Source: Burkholderia sp. Ax-1719 (GTDB lineage: Bacteria > Pseudomonadota > Gammaproteobacteria > Burkholderiales > Burkholderiaceae). From it: a stretch of 64,000 nucleotides of DNA. Under the pieces are notes generated by a model that was given only the letters and a program-made list of their open reading frames with translations, did not search any database and was not told the origin of the DNA. Shown piece by piece: positions 9,683 through 17,124 of this stretch. Each line of letters begins with the position of its first letter. Position 1 is the first letter of the stretch. Location of the stretch: the NCBI RefSeq assembly GCF_011753055.1, contig NZ_VWWJ01000009.1, positions 62,001 through 126,000 of the forward strand, read 5' to 3'. The position numbers and the translations under genes are program-made.

Positions 9683-10642
9683 ATGAGTGTGCCGGACAAT
9701 TCCCGACCCAAAGCTCCTCCCAGTCTGCTTGCCGATGCCCCGGCCAGACCGGCCGGCGCACCTGCCAGCGGCACGCCCAATGGCTCGCGCATTCTCGCGA
9801 ACCTCGAAGGGCGCGTGGTGCCGCCCGTTCCGCCCGCCGGCAAGCCGCAGCGGTCCTCGAAAGCCGCAGGCCTTGTGGCGCTGCTCGTGATTGGCGCGGG
9901 TGCATTCGGTGCATGGCACTGGATGTCGCGTACGCCGGCCGGTGCGTCCAATGCGTCCAGCGTGGCGGCGACAGCGGCCAGTTCGGCTGCCGTCGCGGCC
10001 GCGTCGGCCGTGCCCGCGTCGCATGCGATCGTTGCAGGCGCATCTAAACCCGATGATGCCTCCGCGTCGCACGCGGCCACTATCGTTGCGGATGACGATG
10101 CGGCAAATGCGAAAGCCGGCGACGGCGACCGGCTTTCGCGCGCGCTCGCGGATGGTAGTGCGAGCGGTGCTGCTGCGTCCGTAGCGCCAGCTGCGCCTGT
10201 TGCGCCGCAAGCGAAGGCTGTGCAGCAGGCCCAGACGCCTGAAAAAAGCACTGCAAAGCACAAGAGTGCTGCTGACGCGAAGCAGGAGAAGCAGGAAAAG
10301 GCCAACGCGCATAAGAGCGAAAGCAAGACTGTCGTAGCGCAATCGAAGAAAGCCCACGCCAGCGGCAAGCGTGACGACTCTGACGTCGATCTGCTCGCTG
10401 TGCTGGTCGCGCGCACTAAACCAGCCGAGAAACCGGGCGATGCGAAGCAAGGTGGCAGCACGCATGGCTCGAAGACGTCGACCAAGTCGGCTGACGCGAA
10501 CGCTTCGCTGGCGCAACAGGTCAAGGCTTGCAGCGAGCGAGGATTCTTCGAGGATCAACTGTGCCGCTGGCGCGTCTGCGACGGCCATTGGGGCAAAGAC
10601 CCGGCGTGCCCGCAGGCCGCAAAAGCCAGCAACGAACACTGA
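9683..10642 (+). CDS. Unknown single-pass membrane protein next to the T6SS cluster
   Basis: A 319-residue protein whose family I do not recognise. A Pro/Ala-rich cytoplasmic N-terminus of about 60 residues contains SRILANLEGRVVPPVPPAGK. One membrane helix follows at about residues 61-80, then a long Ala/Lys/Ser low-complexity stretch (about 85-270). The compact C-terminal module has four cysteines and aromatic residues (CSERGFFEDQLCRWRVC, from about residue 283). It diverges from the M15 peptidase gene across about 117 bp. The topology, with an extracytoplasmic flexible linker and a Cys-rich tip, suggests an envelope protein. A T6SS link is inferred only from position. Confidence 0.8.
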   Translation: MSVPDNSRPKAPPSLLADAPARPAGAPASGTPNGSRILANLEGRVVPPVPPAGKPQRSSKAAGLVALLVIGAGAFGAWHWMSRTPAGASNASSVAATAASSAAVAAASAVPASHAIVAGASKPDDASASHAATIVADDDAANAKAGDGDRLSRALADGSASGAAASVAPAAPVAPQAKAVQQAQTPEKSTAKHKSAADAKQEKQEKANAHKSESKTVVAQSKKAHASGKRDDSDVDLLAVLVARTKPAEKPGDAKQGGSTHGSKTSTKSADANASLAQQVKACSERGFFEDQLCRWRVCDGHWGKDPACPQAAKASNEH

Positions 10643-10677
10643 AGCCGTGCCGGTACGCCTGCGCCGTTATGAAGTTT

Positions 10678-10703
10678 GCCGAAGGATTGATCGATCCTTC
10701 GGC
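10678..10703. terminator. Hairpin downstream of the T6SS-linked membrane gene
   Basis: GCCGAAGGAT (10678-10687) pairs with ATCCTTCGGC (10694-10703) around a 6-nt loop, 36 bp after the stop at 10642. There is no following T-run, so intrinsic termination is possible but not certain. The rest of the 10643-10951 gap is somewhat AT-rich. It holds a second small hairpin (GTCGCC/GGCGAC, 10829-10843) and presumably the promoter of the lipid operon. Confidence 0.45.
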
Positions 10704-10951
10704 ATGCCAGGTAATTGGGCGGCGGTCGACGGGCGTCGACAGCAACAGGTAGCCGCCGTTTTTGTCGGGCTTGCTTGATTTGACATAATGCAAATTATCG
10801 CAGTTTTTGAATTGTGCTAAATAGAGATGTCGCCTTTGGCGACGCTCAAGAATCCGTCGTGTAACGCGCCATCAATCTTTCGCGGCGCTGTATAACGCCG
10901 AGCTTCCGGCCCGTCACGGCCAACCACATTCCATCGACGTAACCCAACCTC

Positions 10952-11590
10952 ATGGACGAAAACCGCCGCCCAATCAAATCGCGCTCCAACACGGTTATCG
11001 TGGCGCTGTCCAGGTTTCTGGCCGGCACGAGCGTGACGCCTAACCAGATTTCCTGCGCGAGCGCCGTTTTTGCGGCAATCGGCGCGGTGGCGCTGCTGCG
11101 CATCGACAGCGTGATCGACATGATCATCGCAATCGTGTGCATCCAGTTGCGTCTGCTGTGCAACGTCATCGACGGGCTGGTGGCCGTCGAAGGCGGTAAA
11201 AAATCCATTGTCGGGCCGATCTTCAACGAATTCCCGGATCGCATCGCGGACAGCTTCCTGCTGGTTGCCGCCGGGTATGGCGTGGGTCTGCCTTCGCTGG
11301 GCTGGGCCGCCGCGCTGTTCGCAGCGCTCACTGCTTATGTGCGCGTATTCGGCGGCTCGGTGGGCGTGCCGCAGCGCTTCATCGGACCGATGGCCAAGCA
11401 GCATCGTATGGCGCTGCTTACGTTTGCCTGCGTGGCGACGATCGTCGAAATCGCGCTGCATCGGCATCCGGTCTGTCTTGCCGCGGCGCTGGCGATCATC
11501 GCGGCCGGCAGCGCGCTCACTTGTGTCACGCGTACGCGCGCGCTGGTGCAGGATCTTCATCGGATCACGGAGGAAAAAACTCATGCGTAA
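10952..11590 (+). CDS. CDP-alcohol phosphatidyltransferase-family protein with variant active site (YnbA-like)
   Basis: A 212-residue polytopic membrane protein, first gene of a three-gene lipid operon. The CDP-alcohol phosphotransferase signature (DxxDGxxAR, 8 residues, GxxxDxxxD) is recognisable but altered. It reads N71-V-I-D74-G75-L-V-A78-V79, then G88, N92 and D96. The first and third aspartates are Asn and the Arg is Val. The flanking FNEFPDRIAD is otherwise well kept. I recall this variant style from YnbA-type proteins that sit beside a CdsA-like gene. The substrate is unknown. It overlaps the acyltransferase gene by 8 bp. The start ATG at 10952 follows a weak ribosome-binding site. 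Confidence 0.85.
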   Translation: MDENRRPIKSRSNTVIVALSRFLAGTSVTPNQISCASAVFAAIGAVALLRIDSVIDMIIAIVCIQLRLLCNVIDGLVAVEGGKKSIVGPIFNEFPDRIADSFLLVAAGYGVGLPSLGWAAALFAALTAYVRVFGGSVGVPQRFIGPMAKQHRMALLTFACVATIVEIALHRHPVCLAAALAIIAAGSALTCVTRTRALVQDLHRITEEKTHA

Positions 11591-12197
11591 CGTGATGCAG
11601 CGCTGGCTGCTGGGTGTCGTGCGACTCGTGGTGGGCGCGCGTGGGCGCTACGCGAGCACGCCGCCTTCCGCGCAGCAAACGATCTATTTCGCCAACCATT
11701 CGAGTCACGTCGATACGCTGGCCATCCTGGCGGCGCTGCCGCCCGATCTGCGCACGAGCGTGCGCCCTGCTGCCGCGCGCGATTACTGGGATGCTTCGCC
11801 GATGCGCCGCTTTATCGCGAATCGCGTGCTGGGCGTGGTGTATGTGACGCGCAAGGGCGAAGGCGAAGATCCGCTCCAGCTGGTGCGCGAGGCGCTGGCA
11901 TCGGGCTGGTCGATCATCATTTTTCCTGAGGGCACGCGCAGCCAGACCGGCGAAATCGGCCCGTTCAAAAGCGGGCTTTACTGGCTTTCGCACGAGTTTC
12001 CCGAGGTGAAGCTCGTGCCCGTGCACCTGTCCGATCTGATGCGCGCGATGCCCAAAGGCAAACTGCTGCCGGTGCCGATCAATTGCAGCGTGTCGTTCGG
12101 CGATGCCGTGCCCGGCGCCGCGCAACTCGATAAGGAAGCCTTCCTCACCACGGCGCGCGACGCCGTGATCAAACTTCAAAATTCGGTACGGGGATAA
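11583..12197 (+). CDS. 1-acyl-sn-glycerol-3-phosphate acyltransferase-like protein (PlsC family)
   Basis: A 204-residue membrane-associated acyltransferase. The catalytic NHSSHVD (HX4D) lies at about residues 38-44, and the glycerol-phosphate binding FPEGTRS follows at about 118-124; both are intact. PlsC enzymes acylate lysophosphatidate to phosphatidate, the substrate of the CdsA-like enzyme encoded 3 bp downstream. The ATG at 11583 is preceded by GGAGGAAAAAAC, a strong ribosome-binding site lying inside the end of the upstream gene. It is shorter than housekeeping PlsC (about 245 residues). It is probably an accessory copy, since the essential plsC is normally elsewhere (inference). Confidence 0.9.
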   Translation: MRNVMQRWLLGVVRLVVGARGRYASTPPSAQQTIYFANHSSHVDTLAILAALPPDLRTSVRPAAARDYWDASPMRRFIANRVLGVVYVTRKGEGEDPLQLVREALASGWSIIIFPEGTRSQTGEIGPFKSGLYWLSHEFPEVKLVPVHLSDLMRAMPKGKLLPVPINCSVSFGDAVPGAAQLDKEAFLTTARDAVIKLQNSVRG

Positions 12198-12199
12198 GG

Positions 12200-13138
12200 A
12201 TGCCGCACGTCTTCTGGATCACGATTGTGGGCGTGGTCGCCCTGCTCTGTTTCTTTACCGTGGTGGGCGCGGTATTGCGCATGAAGTTCGGTCTGGCCAA
12301 CACGACCGTCGCCAATATGAACCAGCGCATTGCCGCGTGGTGGGTCATGATTGCCGTGGTCACGGCGGCGCTGTGGCTGGGTCCTTACGCGACGCTGTTC
12401 CTGTTCTTTATCTGCTCGTTCTTCGCGCTGCGCGAGTTCATTACGCTCACGCCCACCAAGCCCGCCGATTACTGGTCACTCGTGCTCGCGTACTACGTTG
12501 CGCTGCCCGGCCAGTTTCTGCTCGTTGCGCTGCACTGGTATGGGCTGTTCGCGATTTTCATGCCGGTGTACATGTTCTTCGTGCTCTCGGCATCGGAGGC
12601 TTTTTCTCAGGACACGGCTGAATTTCTGGAGCGCAATGCCAAGATCCAGTGGGCGCTGATGGTCTGCGTGTATTCGTTCAGCTATGCGCCCGCCCTGCTG
12701 CTGTTGCCGCTGCCGCACTACTTCGACAATAACGGGCCGCTGCTGCTGTTCTTCCTGCTGGTCGTGCAATCGAGCGATGTGTTCCAGTACGTGTGCGGCA
12801 AGCTTTGGGGCAAGCGCAAGCTTTCGCCGCTCGTGAGTCCGTCGAAGACGTGGGAAGGCCTGATTGGCGGTGGTGCGCTTGCAATCGGCCTGGGCACCCT
12901 GCTGCACGGTCTCACCCCGTTCAATGTGTGGCAGGCCGCGCTGATGTCGGCGGTGACGGTGATTGGCGGCTTTATTGGCGGACTCGTGCTGTCGGCCGTC
13001 AAGCGCTCGATGGGCGCCAAGGACTGGGGCGTGATGATCGCCGGCCATGGCGGCATGCTCGACCGCATCGACTCCATCTGCTTCGCCGCGCCGATCTTCT
13101 TTCACCTCACGCGCTACTTCTTCGCTACGCCGACCTGA
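12200..13138 (+). CDS. Phosphatidate cytidylyltransferase family protein (CdsA-like)
   Basis: A 312-residue integral membrane protein with about eight hydrophobic segments. The CdsA signature is present as SAVKRSMGAKDWG followed by GHGGMLDRIDS (about residues 265-293), and SPSKTWEGLIGG (about 213-224) is also typical. The family makes CDP-diacylglycerol from phosphatidate and CTP. It starts 3 bp after the acyltransferase stop. With the two genes before it, it forms a self-contained acylate, activate, transfer-head-group set. This resembles the E. coli ynbAB pair and not the essential frr-uppS-cdsA locus, so it is likely a second specialised copy. Confidence 0.92.
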   Translation: MPHVFWITIVGVVALLCFFTVVGAVLRMKFGLANTTVANMNQRIAAWWVMIAVVTAALWLGPYATLFLFFICSFFALREFITLTPTKPADYWSLVLAYYVALPGQFLLVALHWYGLFAIFMPVYMFFVLSASEAFSQDTAEFLERNAKIQWALMVCVYSFSYAPALLLLPLPHYFDNNGPLLLFFLLVVQSSDVFQYVCGKLWGKRKLSPLVSPSKTWEGLIGGGALAIGLGTLLHGLTPFNVWQAALMSAVTVIGGFIGGLVLSAVKRSMGAKDWGVMIAGHGGMLDRIDSICFAAPIFFHLTRYFFATPT

Positions 13139-13149
13139 GGCCCGATCGT

Positions 13150-13174
13150 TTCGCCCGCAGTCCTGGCGGGCGAA
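13150..13174 (+). terminator. Hairpin at the end of the lipid operon
   Basis: TTCGCCCGC (13150-13158) pairs perfectly with GCGGGCGAA (13166-13174) around a 7-nt loop, 11 bp after the cdsA-like stop. The following bases are only moderately T-rich. It insulates the lipid operon from the hip operators, which begin 5 bp later. Confidence 0.6.
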
Positions 13175-13179
13175 GTTGC

Positions 13180-13253
13180 TTACAGCCTATAGCCTGTATT
13201 TTGCATTTACAGCTTTTAGGTTGTATTTTGCATTTACAGTCTATAGACTGTAA
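13180..13253. promoter_or_regulatory. Three palindromic operators in a 27-bp tandem array before hipBA
   Basis: Three 20-bp palindromic boxes occupy 13180-13199, 13207-13226 and 13234-13253. Each starts TTACAG and ends near CTGTA. The third, TTACAGTCTATAGACTGTAA, is a perfect palindrome. The first two are followed by the same 7-bp spacer TTTGCAT, so the period is exactly 27 bp. The array ends 38 bp before the hipB-like start. This is the expected place for autorepression by a HipB-type antitoxin, and the AT-rich spacers may carry promoter elements. Binding is inferred from position and symmetry. Confidence 0.8.
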
Positions 13254-13291
13254 GCATCCTCCTTTGCCCTATCCCTCTGCCGGAGCTTCGC

Positions 13292-13687
13292 GTGGACTAT
13301 CCGCTCAAGACCGTCAGCCAGTTGCGCCCCATGCTGCTAGGCTTTCGCAAGAACGCTGGCCTGACCCAGGAAGCCGTCGCGCAGCGGCTTGGCATCTCCC
13401 AGCAAAGCTACGCAGCATTTGAAGCGAATCCCGCGACCGCAAGCGTCGACCGGCTCTTTCGTGTATTGCGGCTGCTCGCGGTCGATCTGCATCTCGCCGC
13501 GGGGGCGAAGCAGGCCGAGCCGGTTCGGCGCGCCACGGCCGTCAGGAAGACGGCCGCGAAGCAAGCCGCCGTAAAGAAGGTGGCGGCAAAAAAGGCCGTG
13601 GTGAAAAAGTCCCCCGAAAAATCGTCGAAAAAAACCGCTGCGCCGCGTAAAGCCGCCGCCAGATCGCCCCAGCGCGAGGACTGGTAA
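13292..13687 (+). CDS. HipB-type XRE antitoxin with a histone-H1-like basic tail
   Basis: A 131-residue protein. Residues about 12-66 form a Cro/C1-type helix-turn-helix (LTQEAVAQRLGISQQSYAAF). After residue 73 comes an Ala/Lys/Pro-rich tail resembling bacterial H1-like proteins, with about 12 lysines (segment KKVAAKKAVVKKSPEK). HipB proteins neutralise HipA and repress their own operon. The tail is not part of canonical HipB, which is about 90 residues. The start is GTG at 13292, with a GGAG-like site 6-10 bp upstream. The stop is immediately followed by the hipA ATG, so the genes are coupled. The antitoxin call rests on the HTH plus hipA adjacency. Confidence 0.88.
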   Translation: MDYPLKTVSQLRPMLLGFRKNAGLTQEAVAQRLGISQQSYAAFEANPATASVDRLFRVLRLLAVDLHLAAGAKQAEPVRRATAVRKTAAKQAAVKKVAAKKAVVKKSPEKSSKKTAAPRKAAARSPQREDW

Positions 13688-15022
13688 ATGGCGCGCCCCC
13701 GCCTCACGAACCGCCTCGACCTGTGGATGAACGGCCTGCCCGTTGGCTACTGGGAGATCGTGCGCGGCGTCGAGCGGCTCGTGTATCTGCAAAGCTGGCT
13801 CGACGATGAACAAGGCCGTCCGCTCTCGCTCTCGCTGCCGTTCACGCCCGGCAATCAGCCCTTGCGCGGGCCCGTCGTCACCGATTATTTCGACAATCTC
13901 CTGCCCGATAGCGAACGCATCCGGCGGCGTATCGCCGCGCGTTACCGCACGGCGGGCATCTCGCCGTTCGAACTGCTTGCGGTGCTCGGCCGCGATTGCG
14001 TGGGCGCGCTGCAACTGCTGCCGGCGGGCGAAACGCCGGTCGGGCTCGAATCGATTGAAGGCCGTCCGCTCGACGAGGCCGCCATCGCCCGGCTGCTGCG
14101 CGACACCACCTCCACGCCGCATTTCGGCGAGCACGAGCCGGTGGACGATCTGCGCCTCTCGATTGCCGGTGCGCAGGAAAAAACCGCCCTGCTGCGCCGT
14201 AACGGGCGCTGGCTGTTGCCCACGGGCAGCACGCCTACCACGCACATTCTCAAGCTGCCGCTCGGCCTGGTGGGCAATATGCGCGCCGATATGCGGACGT
14301 CGGTGGAAAATGAATGGCTCTGCGCGAAGATCGTCGGCGCATTCGGGCTGCCGATCGCGCCGTGCGAAATTGCGCATTTCGAAGACACCAAGGCGCTCGT
14401 GGTCGAGCGTTTCGACCGGCGCATGGCGCGCAACGGCCGCTGGATCGTGCGCCTGCCTCAGGAGGATCTGTGCCAGGCTACGGGCACGCCCGGCATCGTC
14501 AAATACGAAGCCGACGGCGGCCCTGGCATCAATGCCGTGATGGCAGTGCTGGGCGGCTCATCGCATTCGCGGCAGGACCGGCGGCATTTTTTTCTCGCGC
14601 AGATCGTTTTCTGGCTGCTCGCGGCCACCGATGGACACGCCAAGAATTTCAGCATCGCGCATCTGCCCGGCAGCCGTTACGCCGCCACGCCGCTTTACGA
14701 CGTGCTATCGGCGCATCCCATCATCGGGCGCGGGCGCAACCAGCTTGCGGCACAGCGCGCGAGTCTCGCGATGGCGGTGCGCGGGCGCAATGCCCATTAC
14801 CGCATCGCGCAGATTTTTCCGCGTCACTGGATCGCGCAAGGACAGCGCGTGGGATTTTCCGTCGAGGAAGTCGAAGAGATGATGGCGACGGTCGCGCAAC
14901 ACACTGAACGCGTCATCGATGAAGTCGGCGCGCAGCTGCCCGACGATTTCCCGCTCGATGTGGCCGAAGCGATCTTCGCTGGCATGCGGCGTCAGGCGCG
15001 CATTCTGGAAGGTCCGGGCTGA
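13688..15022 (+). CDS. HipA-family serine/threonine kinase toxin
   Basis: A 444-residue full-length HipA-like kinase. The N-terminal HipA_1 subdomain (LWMNGLPVGYWE) is followed by the ATP/P-loop segment SIAGAQEKT at residues 158-166, the position of the regulatory autophosphorylated Ser in E. coli HipA. The catalytic loop DGHAKNFS starts at D315, and the metal-binding LYDVLS has D338. All key residues appear intact, so the kinase is predicted active. E. coli HipA phosphorylates glutamyl-tRNA synthetase; the target here is unknown. Its start abuts the antitoxin stop without a gap, and control is probably by the three operators at 13180-13253. Confidence 0.93.
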   Translation: MARPRLTNRLDLWMNGLPVGYWEIVRGVERLVYLQSWLDDEQGRPLSLSLPFTPGNQPLRGPVVTDYFDNLLPDSERIRRRIAARYRTAGISPFELLAVLGRDCVGALQLLPAGETPVGLESIEGRPLDEAAIARLLRDTTSTPHFGEHEPVDDLRLSIAGAQEKTALLRRNGRWLLPTGSTPTTHILKLPLGLVGNMRADMRTSVENEWLCAKIVGAFGLPIAPCEIAHFEDTKALVVERFDRRMARNGRWIVRLPQEDLCQATGTPGIVKYEADGGPGINAVMAVLGGSSHSRQDRRHFFLAQIVFWLLAATDGHAKNFSIAHLPGSRYAATPLYDVLSAHPIIGRGRNQLAAQRASLAMAVRGRNAHYRIAQIFPRHWIAQGQRVGFSVEEVEEMMATVAQHTERVIDEVGAQLPDDFPLDVAEAIFAGMRRQARILEGPG

Positions 15023-15054
15023 ACGAGGCCCGGCCGGAACAGCTCAAAAACACG

Positions 15055-15088
15055 CAAAAACAGCGCCGGCCTATACAGGTCGGCGCTG
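15055..15088 (-). terminator. Terminator for the leftward csbD-like gene
   Basis: An imperfect stem, CAGCGCCGGCC with GGTCGGCGCTG (15061-15088), is preceded on the plus strand by A-runs (15046-15060). On the minus strand these become the T-run after the hairpin. It may also block read-through from hipA. Confidence 0.7.
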
Positions 15089-15199
15089 CGCAAAATCCGT
15101 CACAGGCACAAGATCCGGCAGGAAACCCGGCTTGCGACGCGTGAGGCGTCGCGCGAACGGCGCGCCACACCCCACACCATGTCGAGACCGCAGCCTCGC

Positions 15200-15388
15200 T
15201 TAGTGATGACGCTTCGTCATGTCCTTGGCGGCTTCCTTCATGTCGCCATAGTTCTTGCGTGCTTCGCCGGCGGCCTGCTGCACGTCGCCCTTGAGCTCGC
15301 GTTGCGGATTGTCGGTGGCGCGGCCGACGGCTTCGTTGACCTTGCCCTTGATCTTTTCTGCCGTGCCCTTCACCTGGTCCTTGTTCAT
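15200..15388 (-). CDS. CsbD-family stress protein
   Basis: A small hydrophilic 62-residue protein of the CsbD family, starting MNKDQVKGTAEKIKGKVNEA, which is the family hallmark. These proteins accumulate under general stress or osmotic or phosphate limitation; no biochemical activity is established. The ATG at 15388 is taken because it begins the conserved domain, and the longer upstream frame has no family similarity. It is monocistronic, with a terminator about 110 bp downstream. The 253 bp between it and the aldehyde dehydrogenase gene must hold both divergent promoters. Confidence 0.9.
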   Translation of the reverse strand: MNKDQVKGTAEKIKGKVNEAVGRATDNPQRELKGDVQQAAGEARKNYGDMKEAAKDMTKRHH

Positions 15389-15641
15389 GGTGCGTCTCCA
15401 CGTAAAAGCGACGGTGTGTCGCGACGTCTCTGCTAGCGCATGAGGCGTGCCCACGCCCTTCGCAAAAAATCCATGTGTTCAGCAACTGAACGCTTTTATG
15501 CCGCCCGCCGCATGGCACGGGCGATCCAGAGCCGGGAACTATTCCTGATTGCGACGCTGGCCCTCATTCCTTAAGGTGGCGACTTTGTGGCGTCCTTACC
15601 GCCATCTTCCCGGCATTCGCACGAGACCAACAGGAGTCAGC

Positions 15642-17114
15642 ATGAGCGTTACATCTTCCACCCGCCTCCTCGATAACGACAGCTGGCATGGCCGCGTCTT
15701 CACCGGCGAATGGCGCAACGGCACCTCCGCTGCCGATGTGCTCGAACCGGCCACCGGCGAGCGCCTCGCCCGCATCGGCATGGCGGACGCGGCTTTCGTG
15801 GCGGCTTCGTCGAAAGCGGCTTTCGATGCGCAGCAGGCCTGGGCCGCGCTGCCCTACGACGAGCGCGCCGCCGTGCTGCGCCGCGCCGCCCGTCTGGCCG
15901 AAGACGCCGCCGACGAGATCGCCGGCTGGATCGTGCGCGAAAGTGGCTCGACGCGCGGCAAGGCCGCTGCCGAAACACACGTCACCATCAAGGCGCTGCA
16001 CGAAGCGAGCGCGCTGCCGTCGCGTTCGGCGGGCGAGGTGCTGCCTTCGGTGCCGGGCCGTCTGTCGCTGGCGCGTCGCCGCCCGCTGGGCGTGGTCGGC
16101 GTGATTTCGCCGTTCAATTTCCCGCTCTATCTGGCGATGCGCGCCGTGGCTCCGGCGCTTGCGCTCGGCAACGCCGTCGTGCTCAAGCCGGACCCGCGCA
16201 CCTCGATCTGCGGCGGCTTCACTATCGCGCGCCTGTTCGAACTGGCCGGCCTGCCCGCGGGCCTGTTGCACGTGCTGCCCGGCGACGGCGCGGCGGGTGC
16301 GGCGCTCACCAGCGACCCGCACATCGCCATGATCCAGTTCACGGGCTCGACCGGCGCGGGCCGCAAGGTCGGCGAAGCGGCGGGCCGTCACCTCAAGAAG
16401 GTTTCGCTGGAACTGGGCGGCAAGAATTCGCTGATCGTGCTCGATGACGCCGATATCGATCTCGCCGTCGCCAACACGGCTTGGGGCGCCTATCTGCATC
16501 AGGGCCAGATTTGCATGGCGACGGGCCGGGTGCTCGTGCAGCGCAAAATTTACGATCAATTCGTGCAAAAACTGGTGGCGAAGGCCGCGGGCCTCACGGT
16601 CGGCAATCCGGCTAACGGCGATGTCGCGCTTGGGCCGATCATCAATGCCGCGCAGCGCGACCACATCGCCCGTGTCCTGGCGGATGCGCAGAAGGCCGGT
16701 GCCCGCGTCGAAACCGGCGGCGGCTATCGCGACCTCTTTTTCGAACCGACCGTGCTGAGCGGCGTGACCCAGGACAACCCGGCGTTCAACGAGGAAATTT
16801 TCGGGCCGGTGGCGGTCGTCGTGCCCTTCGACACCGAAGAAGAAGCCATCGCGCTCGCCAACGATACGGAGTACGGATTGTCGATGGCGGTCGTCACCGC
16901 CAATGTGGGCCGCGCACTGCGCATGGGCGAGCGCCTGCGCACGGGCCTGCTGCACATCAACGATCAGACCGTCAACGACGAAGTGATCAACCCGTTCGGC
17001 GGCGTGGGCGCATCGGGCAACGGCACGAGCATCGGCGGTCCGGCCAACTGGGAAGAGTTCACGCAATGGCAGTGGCTCACCGTCAAGGGCGAAGCCCCGC
17101 TCTACCCGATCTGA
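15642..17114 (+). CDS. Aryl-aldehyde (benzaldehyde/vanillin-type) dehydrogenase
   Basis: A 490-residue NAD(P)-dependent aldehyde dehydrogenase. The catalytic Cys is C291 in GQICMATGR, the general-base Glu lies in LELGGKNS (about residue 254), and the nucleotide-fold motif FTGSTGAG is present. The HQGQICMATGR context is typical of benzaldehyde, salicylaldehyde and vanillin dehydrogenases. ATG 15642 follows AGGAG at a good distance. A zinc alcohol dehydrogenase starts 11 bp downstream. The pair would convert an aromatic alcohol via the aldehyde to the acid, as XylB/XylC do. The exact substrate cannot be read from sequence. Confidence 0.9.
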   Translation: MSVTSSTRLLDNDSWHGRVFTGEWRNGTSAADVLEPATGERLARIGMADAAFVAASSKAAFDAQQAWAALPYDERAAVLRRAARLAEDAADEIAGWIVRESGSTRGKAAAETHVTIKALHEASALPSRSAGEVLPSVPGRLSLARRRPLGVVGVISPFNFPLYLAMRAVAPALALGNAVVLKPDPRTSICGGFTIARLFELAGLPAGLLHVLPGDGAAGAALTSDPHIAMIQFTGSTGAGRKVGEAAGRHLKKVSLELGGKNSLIVLDDADIDLAVANTAWGAYLHQGQICMATGRVLVQRKIYDQFVQKLVAKAAGLTVGNPANGDVALGPIINAAQRDHIARVLADAQKAGARVETGGGYRDLFFEPTVLSGVTQDNPAFNEEIFGPVAVVVPFDTEEEAIALANDTEYGLSMAVVTANVGRALRMGERLRTGLLHINDQTVNDEVINPFGGVGASGNGTSIGGPANWEEFTQWQWLTVKGEAPLYPI

Positions 17115-17124
17115 GGAGATACGC

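Noticed and set aside
10817..11584. 255-codon minus-strand frame over the CDP-alcohol transferase gene
   Set aside because: Shadow frame; the plus strand encodes a membrane protein with a recognisable, if altered, signature and a coupled downstream gene.
13180..13253. Tandem repeats considered as a CRISPR array or iteron origin
   Set aside because: The spacers are identical 7-mers, not unique 30-40-mers, and there is no cas or rep gene. Position and palindromy fit operators of the hip genes.
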